A stretch of DNA of 37,227 nucleotides from Flaviramulus sp. GTDB taxonomy: Bacteria; Bacteroidota; Bacteroidia; Flavobacteriales; Flavobacteriaceae. The notes beneath the pieces were generated by a model that was not told where the DNA came from, made no database searches, and saw only the letters and a list, made by a program, of their open reading frames with translations. Shown piece after piece: positions 1 through 7,752 of the stretch (position 1 is the stretch's first letter; each line of letters starts with the position of its first letter). The stretch spans positions 1 through 37,227 of the forward strand of contig NZ_JABDMV010000031.1 in assembly GCF_013001275.1 (NCBI RefSeq). The letters run 5' to 3'. Position numbers and translations under genes: made by a program.

Positions 1-792
1 CAAGCAACGAGTAGAAAGAAAATGATTGAAAAACTTAATATTGGAGATATTAGACGCACAAGTAGAAGATATCCTGCTATTATTTTTGAACGTGAAAGAG
101 AAGCTGGCGATCAAATATTAAATATAGAAGGTTTAGCTGCTTCAACAGAAGGAGAAATCTTATTTAAAGGCATCGACTTAAACCTTGCAAAAGGCGATAA
201 AGTGGTTGTGTTTTCAAAAGATTCTCGAGCTACAACAGCATTTTATCAAATAATAAATAACAATGAAAAGGCAGATGCTGGTAAATTTATGTGGGGTGTC
301 ACTACAAATCAATCTTATTTACCACTTGATAATAGCGAATATTTTAATAACAATTTAAGTTTAGTTGATTGGTTACGCCAATGGGCAAAAACCGAAGAAG
401 AACGCGAGGAAGTATATATACGAGGATTTTTAGGAAAAATGATTTTTAGTGGGGAAGAAGCTCTTAAAAAATCGAATGTATTATCGGGAGGAGAAAAAGT
501 ACGTTGTATGCTTAGTAGAATGATGATGGTAAGAGCCAATGTTTTAATGCTTGATGAACCAACAAATCATTTAGATTTAGAAAGTATTACAGCATTTAAT
601 AACTCGCTTAAAAACTTTAAAGGCACTATATTGTTTACAACGCATGATCATGAGTTTGCGCAAACCGTTGCAAATAGGGTAGTGGAGCTGACACCAAATG
701 GAGTAATTGACCGCTACACGACTTTTGATGAATACATGCAAGATAAGAAAATAAAAGAGTTGCGTAATAAAATGTATGCAGTTACGGTATAA
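1..792 (+). CDS. ABC-F family ATPase, C-terminal part (5' end outside window)
   Basis: The reading frame is open from base 1, so the gene begins upstream; an ATG at 22 is only an internal Met in the linker between the two ATPase domains (QATSRKKMIEKLN). ABC-F proteins are soluble twin-ATPase factors that act on the ribosome E site, not transporters. The visible second ATPase domain has the signature LSGGEKVR, Walker B LMLDEPTNHLD, and an H-loop THDHEF. The Walker A position is abnormal: it reads FSKDSRATTAF where G-x-N-G-x-G-K-[ST]-T is expected, so the glycines and the lysine are missing. From memory, related Bacteroidota proteins have a similar sequence there, so this is probably a lineage trait and not damage. 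The stop abuts the stop of the next, convergent gene with no base between. Confidence 0.9.
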   Translation, partial: QATSRKKMIEKLNIGDIRRTSRRYPAIIFEREREAGDQILNIEGLAASTEGEILFKGIDLNLAKGDKVVVFSKDSRATTAFYQIINNNEKADAGKFMWGVTTNQSYLPLDNSEYFNNNLSLVDWLRQWAKTEEEREEVYIRGFLGKMIFSGEEALKKSNVLSGGEKVRCMLSRMMMVRANVLMLDEPTNHLDLESITAFNNSLKNFKGTILFTTHDHEFAQTVANRVVELTPNGVIDRYTTFDEYMQDKKIKELRNKMYAVTV

Positions 793-1032
793 TTAGTTTT
801 GCAATTCTGAAGATATTTGCTCAACAACCATAACAGCTTTGTCGAGTTCGTCTTTGTTTACAAAAACTTCTTGAAAACCAGGAAAATTTCCACCACCAAA
901 TCCTGCTAAACGAGCAGACTCAGTTTGGTCTTTTACTACAGCAATGATGTCTTGTTTTTCTAACTCCAAAAGAACACGATTCACAATAATAATATCGCCT
1001 GTAAAAATTTTAATATAGCTTGAATCAGACAT
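793..1032 (-). CDS. DUF2007-type small protein (putative signal transducing protein)
   Basis: A 79-residue soluble protein. It matches by eye the DUF2007 pattern: an N-terminal strand (IKIFTGDIIIVNRVLLELEK), a helix, a segment GGGNFPGFQEVFVNKDEL, and a C-terminal helix ending in EQISSELQN. The family has a ferredoxin-like ACT-resembling fold and no firmly known function; the label signal transducing protein is a database name. It lies downstream of pheT on the same strand, but a terminator at 1083-1106 separates them, and a near-consensus promoter element at 1059-1066 suggests its own transcript. Confidence 0.8.
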   Translation of the reverse strand: MSDSSYIKIFTGDIIIVNRVLLELEKQDIIAVVKDQTESARLAGFGGGNFPGFQEVFVNKDELDKAVMVVEQISSELQN

Positions 1033-1058
1033 AATTGTACTTTTTTAAAGCATTTAAA

Positions 1059-1066
1059 TAAAGATA
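1059..1066 (-). promoter_or_regulatory. Possible -7 element for the DUF2007 gene
   Basis: On the minus strand it reads TATCTTTA, one mismatch from the Bacteroidota -7 consensus TAnnTTTG, 26 bases before the ATG. It sits just downstream of the pheT terminator, where a promoter would be needed. No clear -33 partner is seen. Confidence 0.35.
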
Positions 1067-1082
1067 CGATAATTTTAAATAT

Positions 1083-1106
1083 AAAAAGCCAGTGATTGCT
1101 GGCTTT
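1083..1106 (-). terminator. Intrinsic terminator of pheT
   Basis: The inverted repeat AAAGCCAG / CTGGCTTT (1085-1092 and 1099-1106) has a six-base loop. On the minus strand the stem is followed by a short T-rich run. It starts 24 bases after the pheT stop. Confidence 0.8.
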
Positions 1107-1130
1107 AATAATTTAATAAAATTTAGGTTT

Positions 1131-3557
1131 TTATCTTAATTCTGCTCCTAATTGAGTTTCAAAACTTTGTTGTAATTTACTCATTATTTTATCAATTTGC
1201 TTATCAGTAAGCGTTTTGTTCTCGTCTTGCAATGTAAAGCTTACGGCATAACTCTTTTTACCTTTCGGAAGGTTTTTTCCTTGATAAACATCAAATAAAT
1301 TAACGCTTTTTAGCAATTGTTTTTCACTTTGTTTGGCTAATTTATGAATAGATTCAAAAGTTACATTTTCATCCAATAACAAGGCAAAATCACGTTTAAC
1401 TTCAGGGTATTTCGTAATGGCCTTAAATGTTATGTTATTACGCTTAACCATATCCAAAATAGTATCCCAATTAAAATCTGCATATACCACATCTTGAGAT
1501 ATATCAAAATGCTTTAAAATTGGCTTTCTTATCAAACCAAAATCAACAATTTTTGCTTTTCCTAAACTAAGAGTTAGGCCTTCACTAAAAAAATCATTTT
1601 TTGTAGCCGCTTCATTGTATCGTGAGATCCCTAGGCGCTCTAAAATGGAAACAATACTGCCTTTTAGATAAAAGAAATCACTTTTCTTTCCAGAAGTTAG
1701 CCAACTTTCTAGTGACTGATTTCCTGTTGTAAACATTGATAAATGCTTATATTCTTCACGCTTATTTTCAAATCCATGATAGGTTTTCCCGAATTCGAAT
1801 AATTTTAAGTCGTTTCGTTTTCTATTGAGGTTAAAAGAAACCGCTTCCAATCCAGAAAACAATAAAGACTGTCTTAAAACCGACAAATCGTTACTTAAAG
1901 GATTTAACATCGATATATTATGATCTTCTTTTAATTGCTCGCTTAGCTCAACATATTTAGATGTGGTTAATGAATTGGAAAGAATTTCAAAATAACCTTG
2001 TGATGCTAATTGATTACCCACCACATTCTGAATTTTATAGTCTTCAAACTTAGAAGCACGAGAAATAGATGCGTTTAATTTTTCAGTAGTGGCGATATTG
2101 TTGTAACCATAAACCCTTAAAACTTCTTCAATAATATCAACTTCACGCTCTACGTCGTTACGATACGCCGGAACAGTTAAGCCTAAGCCAGTCTCGGTAA
2201 CATTATTCACCTTTATTTCTAACGATGTTAATATTCGTTTAATGGTTTCTTTTGGAATTTCTTCACCAATTAACTTCTCAGCATTTTCAAAACTTAAGCG
2301 AACTTCAAAGTCTTTTATTTTGTTAGGGTATACATCAATTATATCACTTGTAATTTCGCCACCTGCAAGTTCTTGAATTAATAATGCAGCACGTTTTAAT
2401 GCATATTCTGTAATATTTGGGTCAATACCACGCTCAAATCTAAAAGATGCATCCGTATTTAAACCATGACGCTTAGCAGTTTTCCGTATGCTTATAGGGT
2501 TAAAGTATGCGCTTTCTAAAAAAATACTTGTAGTGCTTTCGGTAACTCCTGAATTTATGCCGCCAAAAACCCCTGCAATACACATAGGTTTTTCGCCATC
2601 ACAAATCATTAAATCTTCCGCATGTAATTCTCTGTCAACACCATCTAAAGTGGTGAATTTTGTTCCAGCTTTTAACGTTTTAACTTCAATTTTGTTCCCA
2701 TAAATTTTCACAGCATCAAAAGCATGCAGAGGTTGTCCTAAATCATGCAACACATAATTTGTAGCATCAACTATATTATTTATCGGGCTTAATCCAATTG
2801 CTTTTAATCTGTGTTGCAACCAAGCAGGCGATTCTTTAACTTTTAATCCCGTAATGGTTAAACCGCAATATCGTGGCGCTAAATCTTTATTTATAACGTC
2901 AACATCTATTTTTACAGTACGATTATCTACTCTGAAGGCACTCACAGCTGGAGTGATAAGCTCTAAATTAATTTCTTTTTGTATTAATCCGGCTTTTAAA
3001 TCGCGGGCGACACCTAAGTGGCTCATCGCATCTGCTCTATTAGGTGTTAATCCAATCTCAAAAATTTGGTCGTTTTCAACTTCAAAAATATCAGCTGCTA
3101 GTGTACCCACTTTAATGGCTTTATCTAAAACCAAAATACCGTCATGCGATTTGCCCAAACATAATTCATCTTCGGCACAAATCATTCCGTGACTTTCTTC
3201 ACCTCTAATCTTACCTTTTTTAATAGTCCACGCTTCGCCTTCTTCAGTATATAAAACAGTGCCAATAGTGGCAACTGGTACTTTTTGTCCTGTAGCTACG
3301 TTAGGAGCGCCACAAACAATCTGTAATGGCTTATCTGCTCCAATGTTAACCGTTGTTAATTTAAGTTTATCTGCGTTTGGGTGTTTTATACAAGTTAAAA
3401 CCTCACCAACAACAATACCTTCCAATCCGCCTTTTATTGATTGATATAACTCAATACCCTCAACTTCAAGCCCCAAATCGGTAAGTAATTCGCTAGTTTG
3501 CTCTGGAGTCCAATCCGTTTTTAAAAATTGTTTTAACCAGTTATATGAAATCTTCAT
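1131..3557 (-). CDS. pheT: Phenylalanyl-tRNA synthetase beta subunit
   Basis: The 808-residue product is full length for the bacterial PheT family. It forms the alpha2-beta2 enzyme that charges tRNA-Phe. In order: an N-terminal MKISYNWLKQFL start typical of PheT; an EMAP-II-like tRNA-binding domain (about residues 40-150, with VCGAPNVATGQKVPVA); the B3/B4 editing domain (about 210-400, with NNIVDATNYVLHDLGQPLHA and ESAYFNP); a B5 domain (about 410-490); a catalytic-like core (EEVLRVYGYNNI); and a C-terminal ferredoxin-fold anticodon-binding domain (about 715-808, KYPEVKRDFALLLDENV). pheS is not adjacent, so the two subunits are not in one operon here. A consensus -7 element lies 25 bases upstream and a terminator follows. 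Confidence 0.97.
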   Translation of the reverse strand: MKISYNWLKQFLKTDWTPEQTSELLTDLGLEVEGIELYQSIKGGLEGIVVGEVLTCIKHPNADKLKLTTVNIGADKPLQIVCGAPNVATGQKVPVATIGTVLYTEEGEAWTIKKGKIRGEESHGMICAEDELCLGKSHDGILVLDKAIKVGTLAADIFEVENDQIFEIGLTPNRADAMSHLGVARDLKAGLIQKEINLELITPAVSAFRVDNRTVKIDVDVINKDLAPRYCGLTITGLKVKESPAWLQHRLKAIGLSPINNIVDATNYVLHDLGQPLHAFDAVKIYGNKIEVKTLKAGTKFTTLDGVDRELHAEDLMICDGEKPMCIAGVFGGINSGVTESTTSIFLESAYFNPISIRKTAKRHGLNTDASFRFERGIDPNITEYALKRAALLIQELAGGEITSDIIDVYPNKIKDFEVRLSFENAEKLIGEEIPKETIKRILTSLEIKVNNVTETGLGLTVPAYRNDVEREVDIIEEVLRVYGYNNIATTEKLNASISRASKFEDYKIQNVVGNQLASQGYFEILSNSLTTSKYVELSEQLKEDHNISMLNPLSNDLSVLRQSLLFSGLEAVSFNLNRKRNDLKLFEFGKTYHGFENKREEYKHLSMFTTGNQSLESWLTSGKKSDFFYLKGSIVSILERLGISRYNEAATKNDFFSEGLTLSLGKAKIVDFGLIRKPILKHFDISQDVVYADFNWDTILDMVKRNNITFKAITKYPEVKRDFALLLDENVTFESIHKLAKQSEKQLLKSVNLFDVYQGKNLPKGKKSYAVSFTLQDENKTLTDKQIDKIMSKLQQSFETQLGAELR

Positions 3558-3581
3558 AAATCATTATCCTATTAATGGCGA

Positions 3582-3589
3582 CAAAGATA
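3582..3589 (-). promoter_or_regulatory. -7 promoter element of pheT
   Basis: Minus strand reads TATCTTTG, an exact match to TAnnTTTG, the -7 consensus described for Bacteroidota sigma-A promoters. It lies 25 bases before the pheT ATG. No riboswitch or T-box-like leader would fit in that space. Confidence 0.6.
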
Positions 3590-3697
3590 AAATATTGAAG
3601 TTAGCATTCAAACAAAGCGTTCTAAATTGTGATTTAAAATCAAGTATTTTGTTAGTATATTGCTTTAATTTCAATTAGTATATTTTAAATGAATGTT

Positions 3698-4909
3698 ATG
3701 AAAACTATTTTTTTAATTGCATTATTGTTCTTAATTGGTTCTTGTAAAGAGGAGAAACAATTAAATAAATTAGATGCGGGCTGGTTCAGAGCTGAATTAA
3801 AAGTAAATGATTCACTTAATTTACCGTTTACTTTCGAAGTTATTTCGGAAAACGAATTGCATGTTATTAATGCTGATGAAGTAATAGAAGTAAATGATAT
3901 AGTATATAAAAATGATTCTGTTTATATTAATATGCCTGTTTTTGAAGGATTTTTAGTTGCTGAAGTAGTAGATAACAAACTTAACGGAAGCTTTATAAAA
4001 CCTGGCTTAAACCGAGTGATGCCTTTTAAAGCTGAAAAGGATATTTTAAGGTTCGATAAAGGAGTAGCTGCAAAATTCAATATTTCCGGGAATTGGGAAA
4101 CTGTGTTTAGTCCAGAAGCTGAAGATGAATCTTATATAGCCATAGGTGATTTTGAACAAAATGGCAACCATGTAATTGGAACTTTTACAACTACTACTGG
4201 AGATTATCGGTTTTTAGAAGGCGTTTTAAACGGGAATAAATTAAAGCTATCAACTTTTGATGGAGCGCACGCATTTCTATTTACGGCCACAGTAACTGAT
4301 AGTACGATGCAAGGTAATTTTTATTCTGGCAATCATTGGATCGAGCCGTTTGTTGCAAAACGAAACGACAGTTTTGAGTTGCCCGATGCTAACGATTTAA
4401 CGTTTTTAAAGGAAGGATACGATGGTATTACATTTACGTTTCCTGATGAAACCGGTAAGATGGTGTCGTTAAATGATGATCGCTTTAAAAACAAAGTAGT
4501 TTTGGTACAAATTATGGGGACTTGGTGCCCAAATTGTTTAGATGAAAGTAAATTTTATGCTGATTATTATAAAAATAATACCGATAAAGATTTAGAGATA
4601 ATTGCTTTAGCTTTTGAATATGTAGCAACCAAAGCAGCAGCATTTAAAAACATACAAAGATTAAAAGAAAATACCGGTATTAGTTACCCCGTTTTACTGG
4701 CGCAATTTGGTTCTGCAAGTAAAATAAAAGCGAATGAAAAGTTACCTATGTTAAACCATGTGTTGTCGTACCCAACTACTATTTTTATTGATAAAAAAGG
4801 AAGTGTTAGAAAAATACATACTGGTTTTAATGGGCCTGCCACCGGCGAAAAATTTACAGAATTTAAAAGTGAATTTAAGAGTTTTTTGGATGAGTTATTG
4901 CGTGAGTAA
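3698..4909 (+). CDS. TlpA-like thioredoxin-fold lipoprotein
   Basis: A periplasm-facing lipoprotein with a C-terminal redox domain. The start MKTIFLIALLFLIGSC gives a standard signal peptide and lipobox (LIGS-C), so I prefer the ATG at 3698 over the one at 3689, which adds only Met-Asn-Val. A middle beta-rich region of about 200 residues (GWFRAELKVND, GNWETVF, FDGAHAFLFTATV) resembles the domain that precedes thioredoxin in many flavobacterial TlpA proteins. The redox domain starts near residue 245 and carries the active site GTWCPNC (Cys 280 and 283 counted from the upstream ATG) plus a cis-Pro region LSYPTTIFIDKKG. It probably reduces or shuffles disulfides of envelope proteins. The partner is not evident from the neighbours. 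Confidence 0.9.
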   Translation: MKTIFLIALLFLIGSCKEEKQLNKLDAGWFRAELKVNDSLNLPFTFEVISENELHVINADEVIEVNDIVYKNDSVYINMPVFEGFLVAEVVDNKLNGSFIKPGLNRVMPFKAEKDILRFDKGVAAKFNISGNWETVFSPEAEDESYIAIGDFEQNGNHVIGTFTTTTGDYRFLEGVLNGNKLKLSTFDGAHAFLFTATVTDSTMQGNFYSGNHWIEPFVAKRNDSFELPDANDLTFLKEGYDGITFTFPDETGKMVSLNDDRFKNKVVLVQIMGTWCPNCLDESKFYADYYKNNTDKDLEIIALAFEYVATKAAAFKNIQRLKENTGISYPVLLAQFGSASKIKANEKLPMLNHVLSYPTTIFIDKKGSVRKIHTGFNGPATGEKFTEFKSEFKSFLDELLRE

Positions 4910-4933
4910 TTTGGGAATTTCATTCACGATTTT

Positions 4934-5044
4934 GGCTATGCCCCGCTGCTTCAAAATCCAAGCTACAGCAAGAATGAATTAATAAAACTAAGATAGCGAA
5001 ATTGGATAAACCTAGGCATGCGATCGGGTATAGTCGTTGTTAGC
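4934..5044. repeat. Nested imperfect inverted repeat, attC-like, at the 3' end of the 5012-5443 gene
   Basis: Three nested arm pairs can be read: 4934-4943 with 5026-5035 (8 of 10 paired), 4956-4961 with 5002-5007 (ATCCAA / TTGGAT, 6 of 6), and 4962-4965 with 4994-4997 (GCTA / TAGC). Next to the outer arm is GTTGTTAGC (5036-5044). A fold of this size with bulges and an AAC/GTT edge resembles the recombination repeats bordering mobile cassettes. It does not match a canonical integron attC site, and no integrase is in the window. The stop codon of the adjacent gene lies inside the repeat. Confidence 0.5.
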
Positions 5045-5443
5045 AAACGGTGTTTTATCCGGGGGGAGATCTAATTTGGCAAGAATTTCATTCAAGTCAT
5101 TTAGAGAAACATTATCAATAATTTGAGTATTGATTGTTAAATCCTTTTTATCTGTCTTCAAAATATAGTCTCCAGCAAACTTTTTGATCCAGTTTATTTC
5201 CGATAGATTAATCTTCTTACCGAATGGGTAATTCACTTCTATTTGTTTGTCAGCAATATTCAAATATTGATTTCTCCATTCATAGAAATACTGTCCCAAA
5301 TACATTACAGCCATTAGAATAAAAAAATAATCTATAAAGTTTTCATAAGAACTTAATACGCTTTTGGCAATACTAAGAGTTAACCAAAATAATCCTATTA
5401 TAAGATTACCCCTAAGTCTTTTTTTTGTGTATTGTATTTTCAT
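5012..5443 (-). CDS. Small membrane protein with two TM segments, function unknown
   Basis: About 143 residues from the ATG at 5443 (MKIQYTKKRLRGN). The frame is open to an ATG at 5491, but those extra 16 codons fall in a hairpin (5468-5496), so I prefer the inner start. Two membrane segments are visible (LIIGLFWLTLSIAKSVL and FIDYFFILMAVMYLGQYFY), then a cytosolic-looking beta-rich tail (NQYLNIADKQIEVNYPFGKK, DYILKTDKKDLTINTQI) that could be a PH-like fold. I recall similar proteins as hypotheticals in other Flavobacteriaceae. The last residues (about ANNDYTRSHA) are encoded within the inverted repeat, so the natural C-terminus may have been replaced. No function is assigned. Confidence 0.7.
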   Translation of the reverse strand: MKIQYTKKRLRGNLIIGLFWLTLSIAKSVLSSYENFIDYFFILMAVMYLGQYFYEWRNQYLNIADKQIEVNYPFGKKINLSEINWIKKFAGDYILKTDKKDLTINTQIIDNVSLNDLNEILAKLDLPPDKTPFANNDYTRSHA

Positions 5444-5467
5444 TTTTAAACTTTTTGCTGACTTAGT

Positions 5468-5496
5468 GATATGAGGCAGTTTTAATGCCATATATC
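5468..5496. repeat. Imperfect hairpin upstream of the 5012-5443 gene
   Basis: GATATGAGGCA (5468-5478) and TGCCATATATC (5486-5496) pair with one two-base mismatch around a seven-base loop; T5467 and A5497 extend it by one pair. On the minus strand the sequence before it reads GCCTAACTTCGTTAACG, which contains GCCTAAC, a match to the integron core RYYYAAC. With the fold at 4934-5044 it brackets the small membrane-protein gene. Confidence 0.5.
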
Positions 5497-5573
5497 AGAC
5501 GTTAACGAAGTTAGGCTTTTATTTTTAAATAGTAAGATGTAATACTAAGATTACAAACAAACTTTTTAACAAA

Positions 5574-6044
5574 TTATAAGTCTTCCAGCATTAAATTGTA
5601 ATCGTATTGCAAATCTTCATGCATGCTGCTTATTATTTTTTTTGATAAAAGTATTTGCCGGTTATACATGTTAACCAATTGTGTACTTCTATTTATACTT
5701 GGTTTAAAAGCTTTTAATTTTTTACAAAAGTAGAGTAGAAGTTCCACTTCGGTTTCTTTTTTAAGTGAGTATCGAATAAACTTTTTTACGTTTCTTAGAA
5801 TTTTTCGAGTACTTTTTCTAATATAAAAATAACTATCAGTGTTTATTAATTCAAACTCGGTATCCATATAGTCTTTTACACTTTCTATATAACCACTTTC
5901 GTTATGAGATTCGAATAATAAATAGGTGAGGAGTTCCTTGTTTTCTTTTTTAAATCGAGATAAACGCAGGCAAAGCTCTTGAATTTCTTGTGTTGAAAGC
6001 GTGTTTAACTCTTTTTTTATTTCTCGAAGTGCTACTGCTTTCAT
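5574..6044 (-). CDS. Conserved-looking helical protein, function unknown
   Basis: 156 residues, rich in Lys, Glu and Leu, predicted by eye to be nearly all alpha-helical, without signal peptide or membrane segment. It begins MKAVALREIKKELNTLSTQEIQ and has an alternating charged pattern (RKSTRKILRNVKKFIRYSLKKE) that might bind nucleic acid or form a helical bundle; this is only a guess. It follows the methyltransferase gene by 23 bases on the same strand, so the two are probably co-transcribed. I do not recognise the family. Confidence 0.75.
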   Translation of the reverse strand: MKAVALREIKKELNTLSTQEIQELCLRLSRFKKENKELLTYLLFESHNESGYIESVKDYMDTEFELINTDSYFYIRKSTRKILRNVKKFIRYSLKKETEVELLLYFCKKLKAFKPSINRSTQLVNMYNRQILLSKKIISSMHEDLQYDYNLMLEDL

Positions 6045-6067
6045 AGTTTGTTGATTAAATAGTATTA

Positions 6068-7669
6068 TTAGCCTTTTAATAAATTAACACTCACTGTGGC
6101 TAATTTGTTGTTAGGAAATGTGGTAAAATAATTTGGGTCTGGATGCAATCCAACTTCACTCGCAATTTTATTAAAAACTTCTACTTCTAAAATATATTGG
6201 TCGCTATATCCGTGGGTTGCATCGTAGGCTGTAGCTGCCGTTTTCCCTAAATTGGCAGCTGTTAATTTTGGGTTTATTGTGTGTAATTCTATTATTAACA
6301 AGCCAAATCTTTCTACATACGGTTTCCATTTTTCTAGATGTTCAAATAAGGAATCTTCTACCAAATTATTGCTTATATGTTTTCCTTCGTATGTATAAGC
6401 GCCAGTAGAATTGCTTATCCTTTTTGTTATTTGCTTAGGAGATTTCCAAATTCTGTTATGGTCTAAAAAGGTTCTAACATTTAGTAGATCTTTTAAATCA
6501 ATATTGTAATCTTCTTTCAAATCTTTGGCTAACAAGTCGGGTCGTCCAATATCGCCCCAAATTACTTTGGCCCAAATATCAGACTTAATTAAGTTTGCCC
6601 GAGTTACTTTAAGCGCCGCTTGATTAAAGTCGGCACCAACTAATAATAATGGATGTTCGTCTAGAATTTTACCTCTTGAAGTTTTAAACTCTATCACATC
6701 AAAAACATGCTGAAGAAATGCGCCATTACCACAACCCATATCTAAAATTCCTTTAGGTTGTTCTTCAATTGGTTTATTAAATAGTTTGATAATAATTTCA
6801 TCAATTACCTTGAAATAAGTTGAGTGTGCGCCGCCACTTCCCCAAACATTCATTTCTCTATCAACATGCAATTCCGTGTCGTTCTCAGATTCGGTTTTTA
6901 AAACCAAAGGATTACCAAAAATAAGTTCATCAAGCTTAACAAATGTTGGTAAATATGATACCGTTACACCATAAGCACTGGCTCGTTTTGCAAAAAACAA
7001 ACCGGCTTCAGTAAACTGATATGTGTCTTTCTTTTTTGTGAACCAACCTAAATAGCATAAGAAATCGAGAATGGTTTTAAAGCTTTCCGGATTATTATGA
7101 TATTCTTGAGCTCTAAATGAAGCTTCCATAAAATACTTATGAAACAAGCCATTAACACCCAATAATACAATAATAGGGGCTACAATAACACCTTCTATGT
7201 GTTTTAAAACCTGATACTCAAGGCTATTATTTTTAATTTTACTTAGTCCGAAATTAGATTCATATTTTTTAAATATTTTTTCTAATTTATTAAAAGTATC
7301 GGCACCAATGCGTTCATTTGGAAATTTAACCGAATAGTTTAAAAGGTTAACCGCATCTTCGTATAATGGAACTAACTCAAAAGCCGTTTTACTGTGTGTA
7401 TTAGTTTCGTAGCGTATGCTATCAGTAGCATTATCAATATGTTGAATTAGCCACCCTTGAGCGCAAAGTATTCTTAAACCAACATTTAAATAACCTTCAT
7501 TAGCCTTGAATTCTTTGGCTATAGACTTAAGCTCCACCAATTTGTGCTTTAACAAATAATCTAATAGGCCTTTTTTGTGTAATGTGTAGGCGGTTGTTGC
7601 AGTGGCGATGCCGTCTAGGTGTCTAAAAATAGTGCCTCTTAGTTGCTCTTTATTAAATTTAGTAAGCAT
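6068..7669 (-). CDS. Large class I SAM-dependent methyltransferase with doubled N-terminal domain
   Basis: 533 residues. The C-terminal half contains SAM motif I, ILDMGCGNGAFLQ (about 308-320), followed by an acidic residue in VGADFNQAALKVTRANL and a partial motif IWGDIGRPD. The N-terminal half looks like two winged-helix/dimerisation units: one at about 10-95 (HKKGLLDYLLKHKLVELKSI, GYLNVGLRILCAQGWL) and one at about 160-230 (NGLFHKYF, SFKTILDFLCYLGWFTKKK, FTEAGLFFAK). The arrangement recalls the AprA-like/O-methyltransferase group. The substrate cannot be read from sequence. A strong terminator lies upstream, so it has its own promoter; no exact TAnnTTTG is seen. Confidence 0.85.
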   Translation of the reverse strand: MLTKFNKEQLRGTIFRHLDGIATATTAYTLHKKGLLDYLLKHKLVELKSIAKEFKANEGYLNVGLRILCAQGWLIQHIDNATDSIRYETNTHSKTAFELVPLYEDAVNLLNYSVKFPNERIGADTFNKLEKIFKKYESNFGLSKIKNNSLEYQVLKHIEGVIVAPIIVLLGVNGLFHKYFMEASFRAQEYHNNPESFKTILDFLCYLGWFTKKKDTYQFTEAGLFFAKRASAYGVTVSYLPTFVKLDELIFGNPLVLKTESENDTELHVDREMNVWGSGGAHSTYFKVIDEIIIKLFNKPIEEQPKGILDMGCGNGAFLQHVFDVIEFKTSRGKILDEHPLLLVGADFNQAALKVTRANLIKSDIWAKVIWGDIGRPDLLAKDLKEDYNIDLKDLLNVRTFLDHNRIWKSPKQITKRISNSTGAYTYEGKHISNNLVEDSLFEHLEKWKPYVERFGLLIIELHTINPKLTAANLGKTAATAYDATHGYSDQYILEVEVFNKIASEVGLHPDPNYFTTFPNNKLATVSVNLLKG

Positions 7670-7694
7670 ATCCGTTTATTTATTACTACAATAT

Positions 7695-7724
7695 AAAAAA
7701 ACCATTACAACAGTAATGGTTTTT
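7695..7724 (-). terminator. Intrinsic terminator of the E1 dehydrogenase gene
   Basis: ACCATTAC (7701-7708) pairs perfectly with GTAATGGT (7713-7720) around AACA, extended by A/T pairs on the outside, so both strands end in a T-run. It begins 28 bases after the E1 stop on the minus strand. Confidence 0.85.
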
Positions 7725-7752
7725 GATACATTTAGTTTTAAAAATTTAAAAT

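Noticed and set aside
2488-3444. Several plus-strand frames of 60-112 codons inside pheT
   Set aside because: All are antisense to the conserved PheT B3/B4 and tRNA-binding domains and show no protein-like features.
4758-4982. Frame overlapping the end of the TlpA-like gene
   Set aside because: It is a frame-shifted reading of the thioredoxin domain; the real frame keeps the cis-Pro region and a proper stop.
4920-5520. Canonical integron cassette
   Set aside because: Only one of the core words (GCCTAAC) fits; no matching GTTRRRY at the right place and no integrase gene. Kept only as an attC-like observation.
5506-5570. Terminator of the helical protein gene (GTAAT/ATTAC)
   Set aside because: The stem is only five pairs and no T-run follows on the minus strand.
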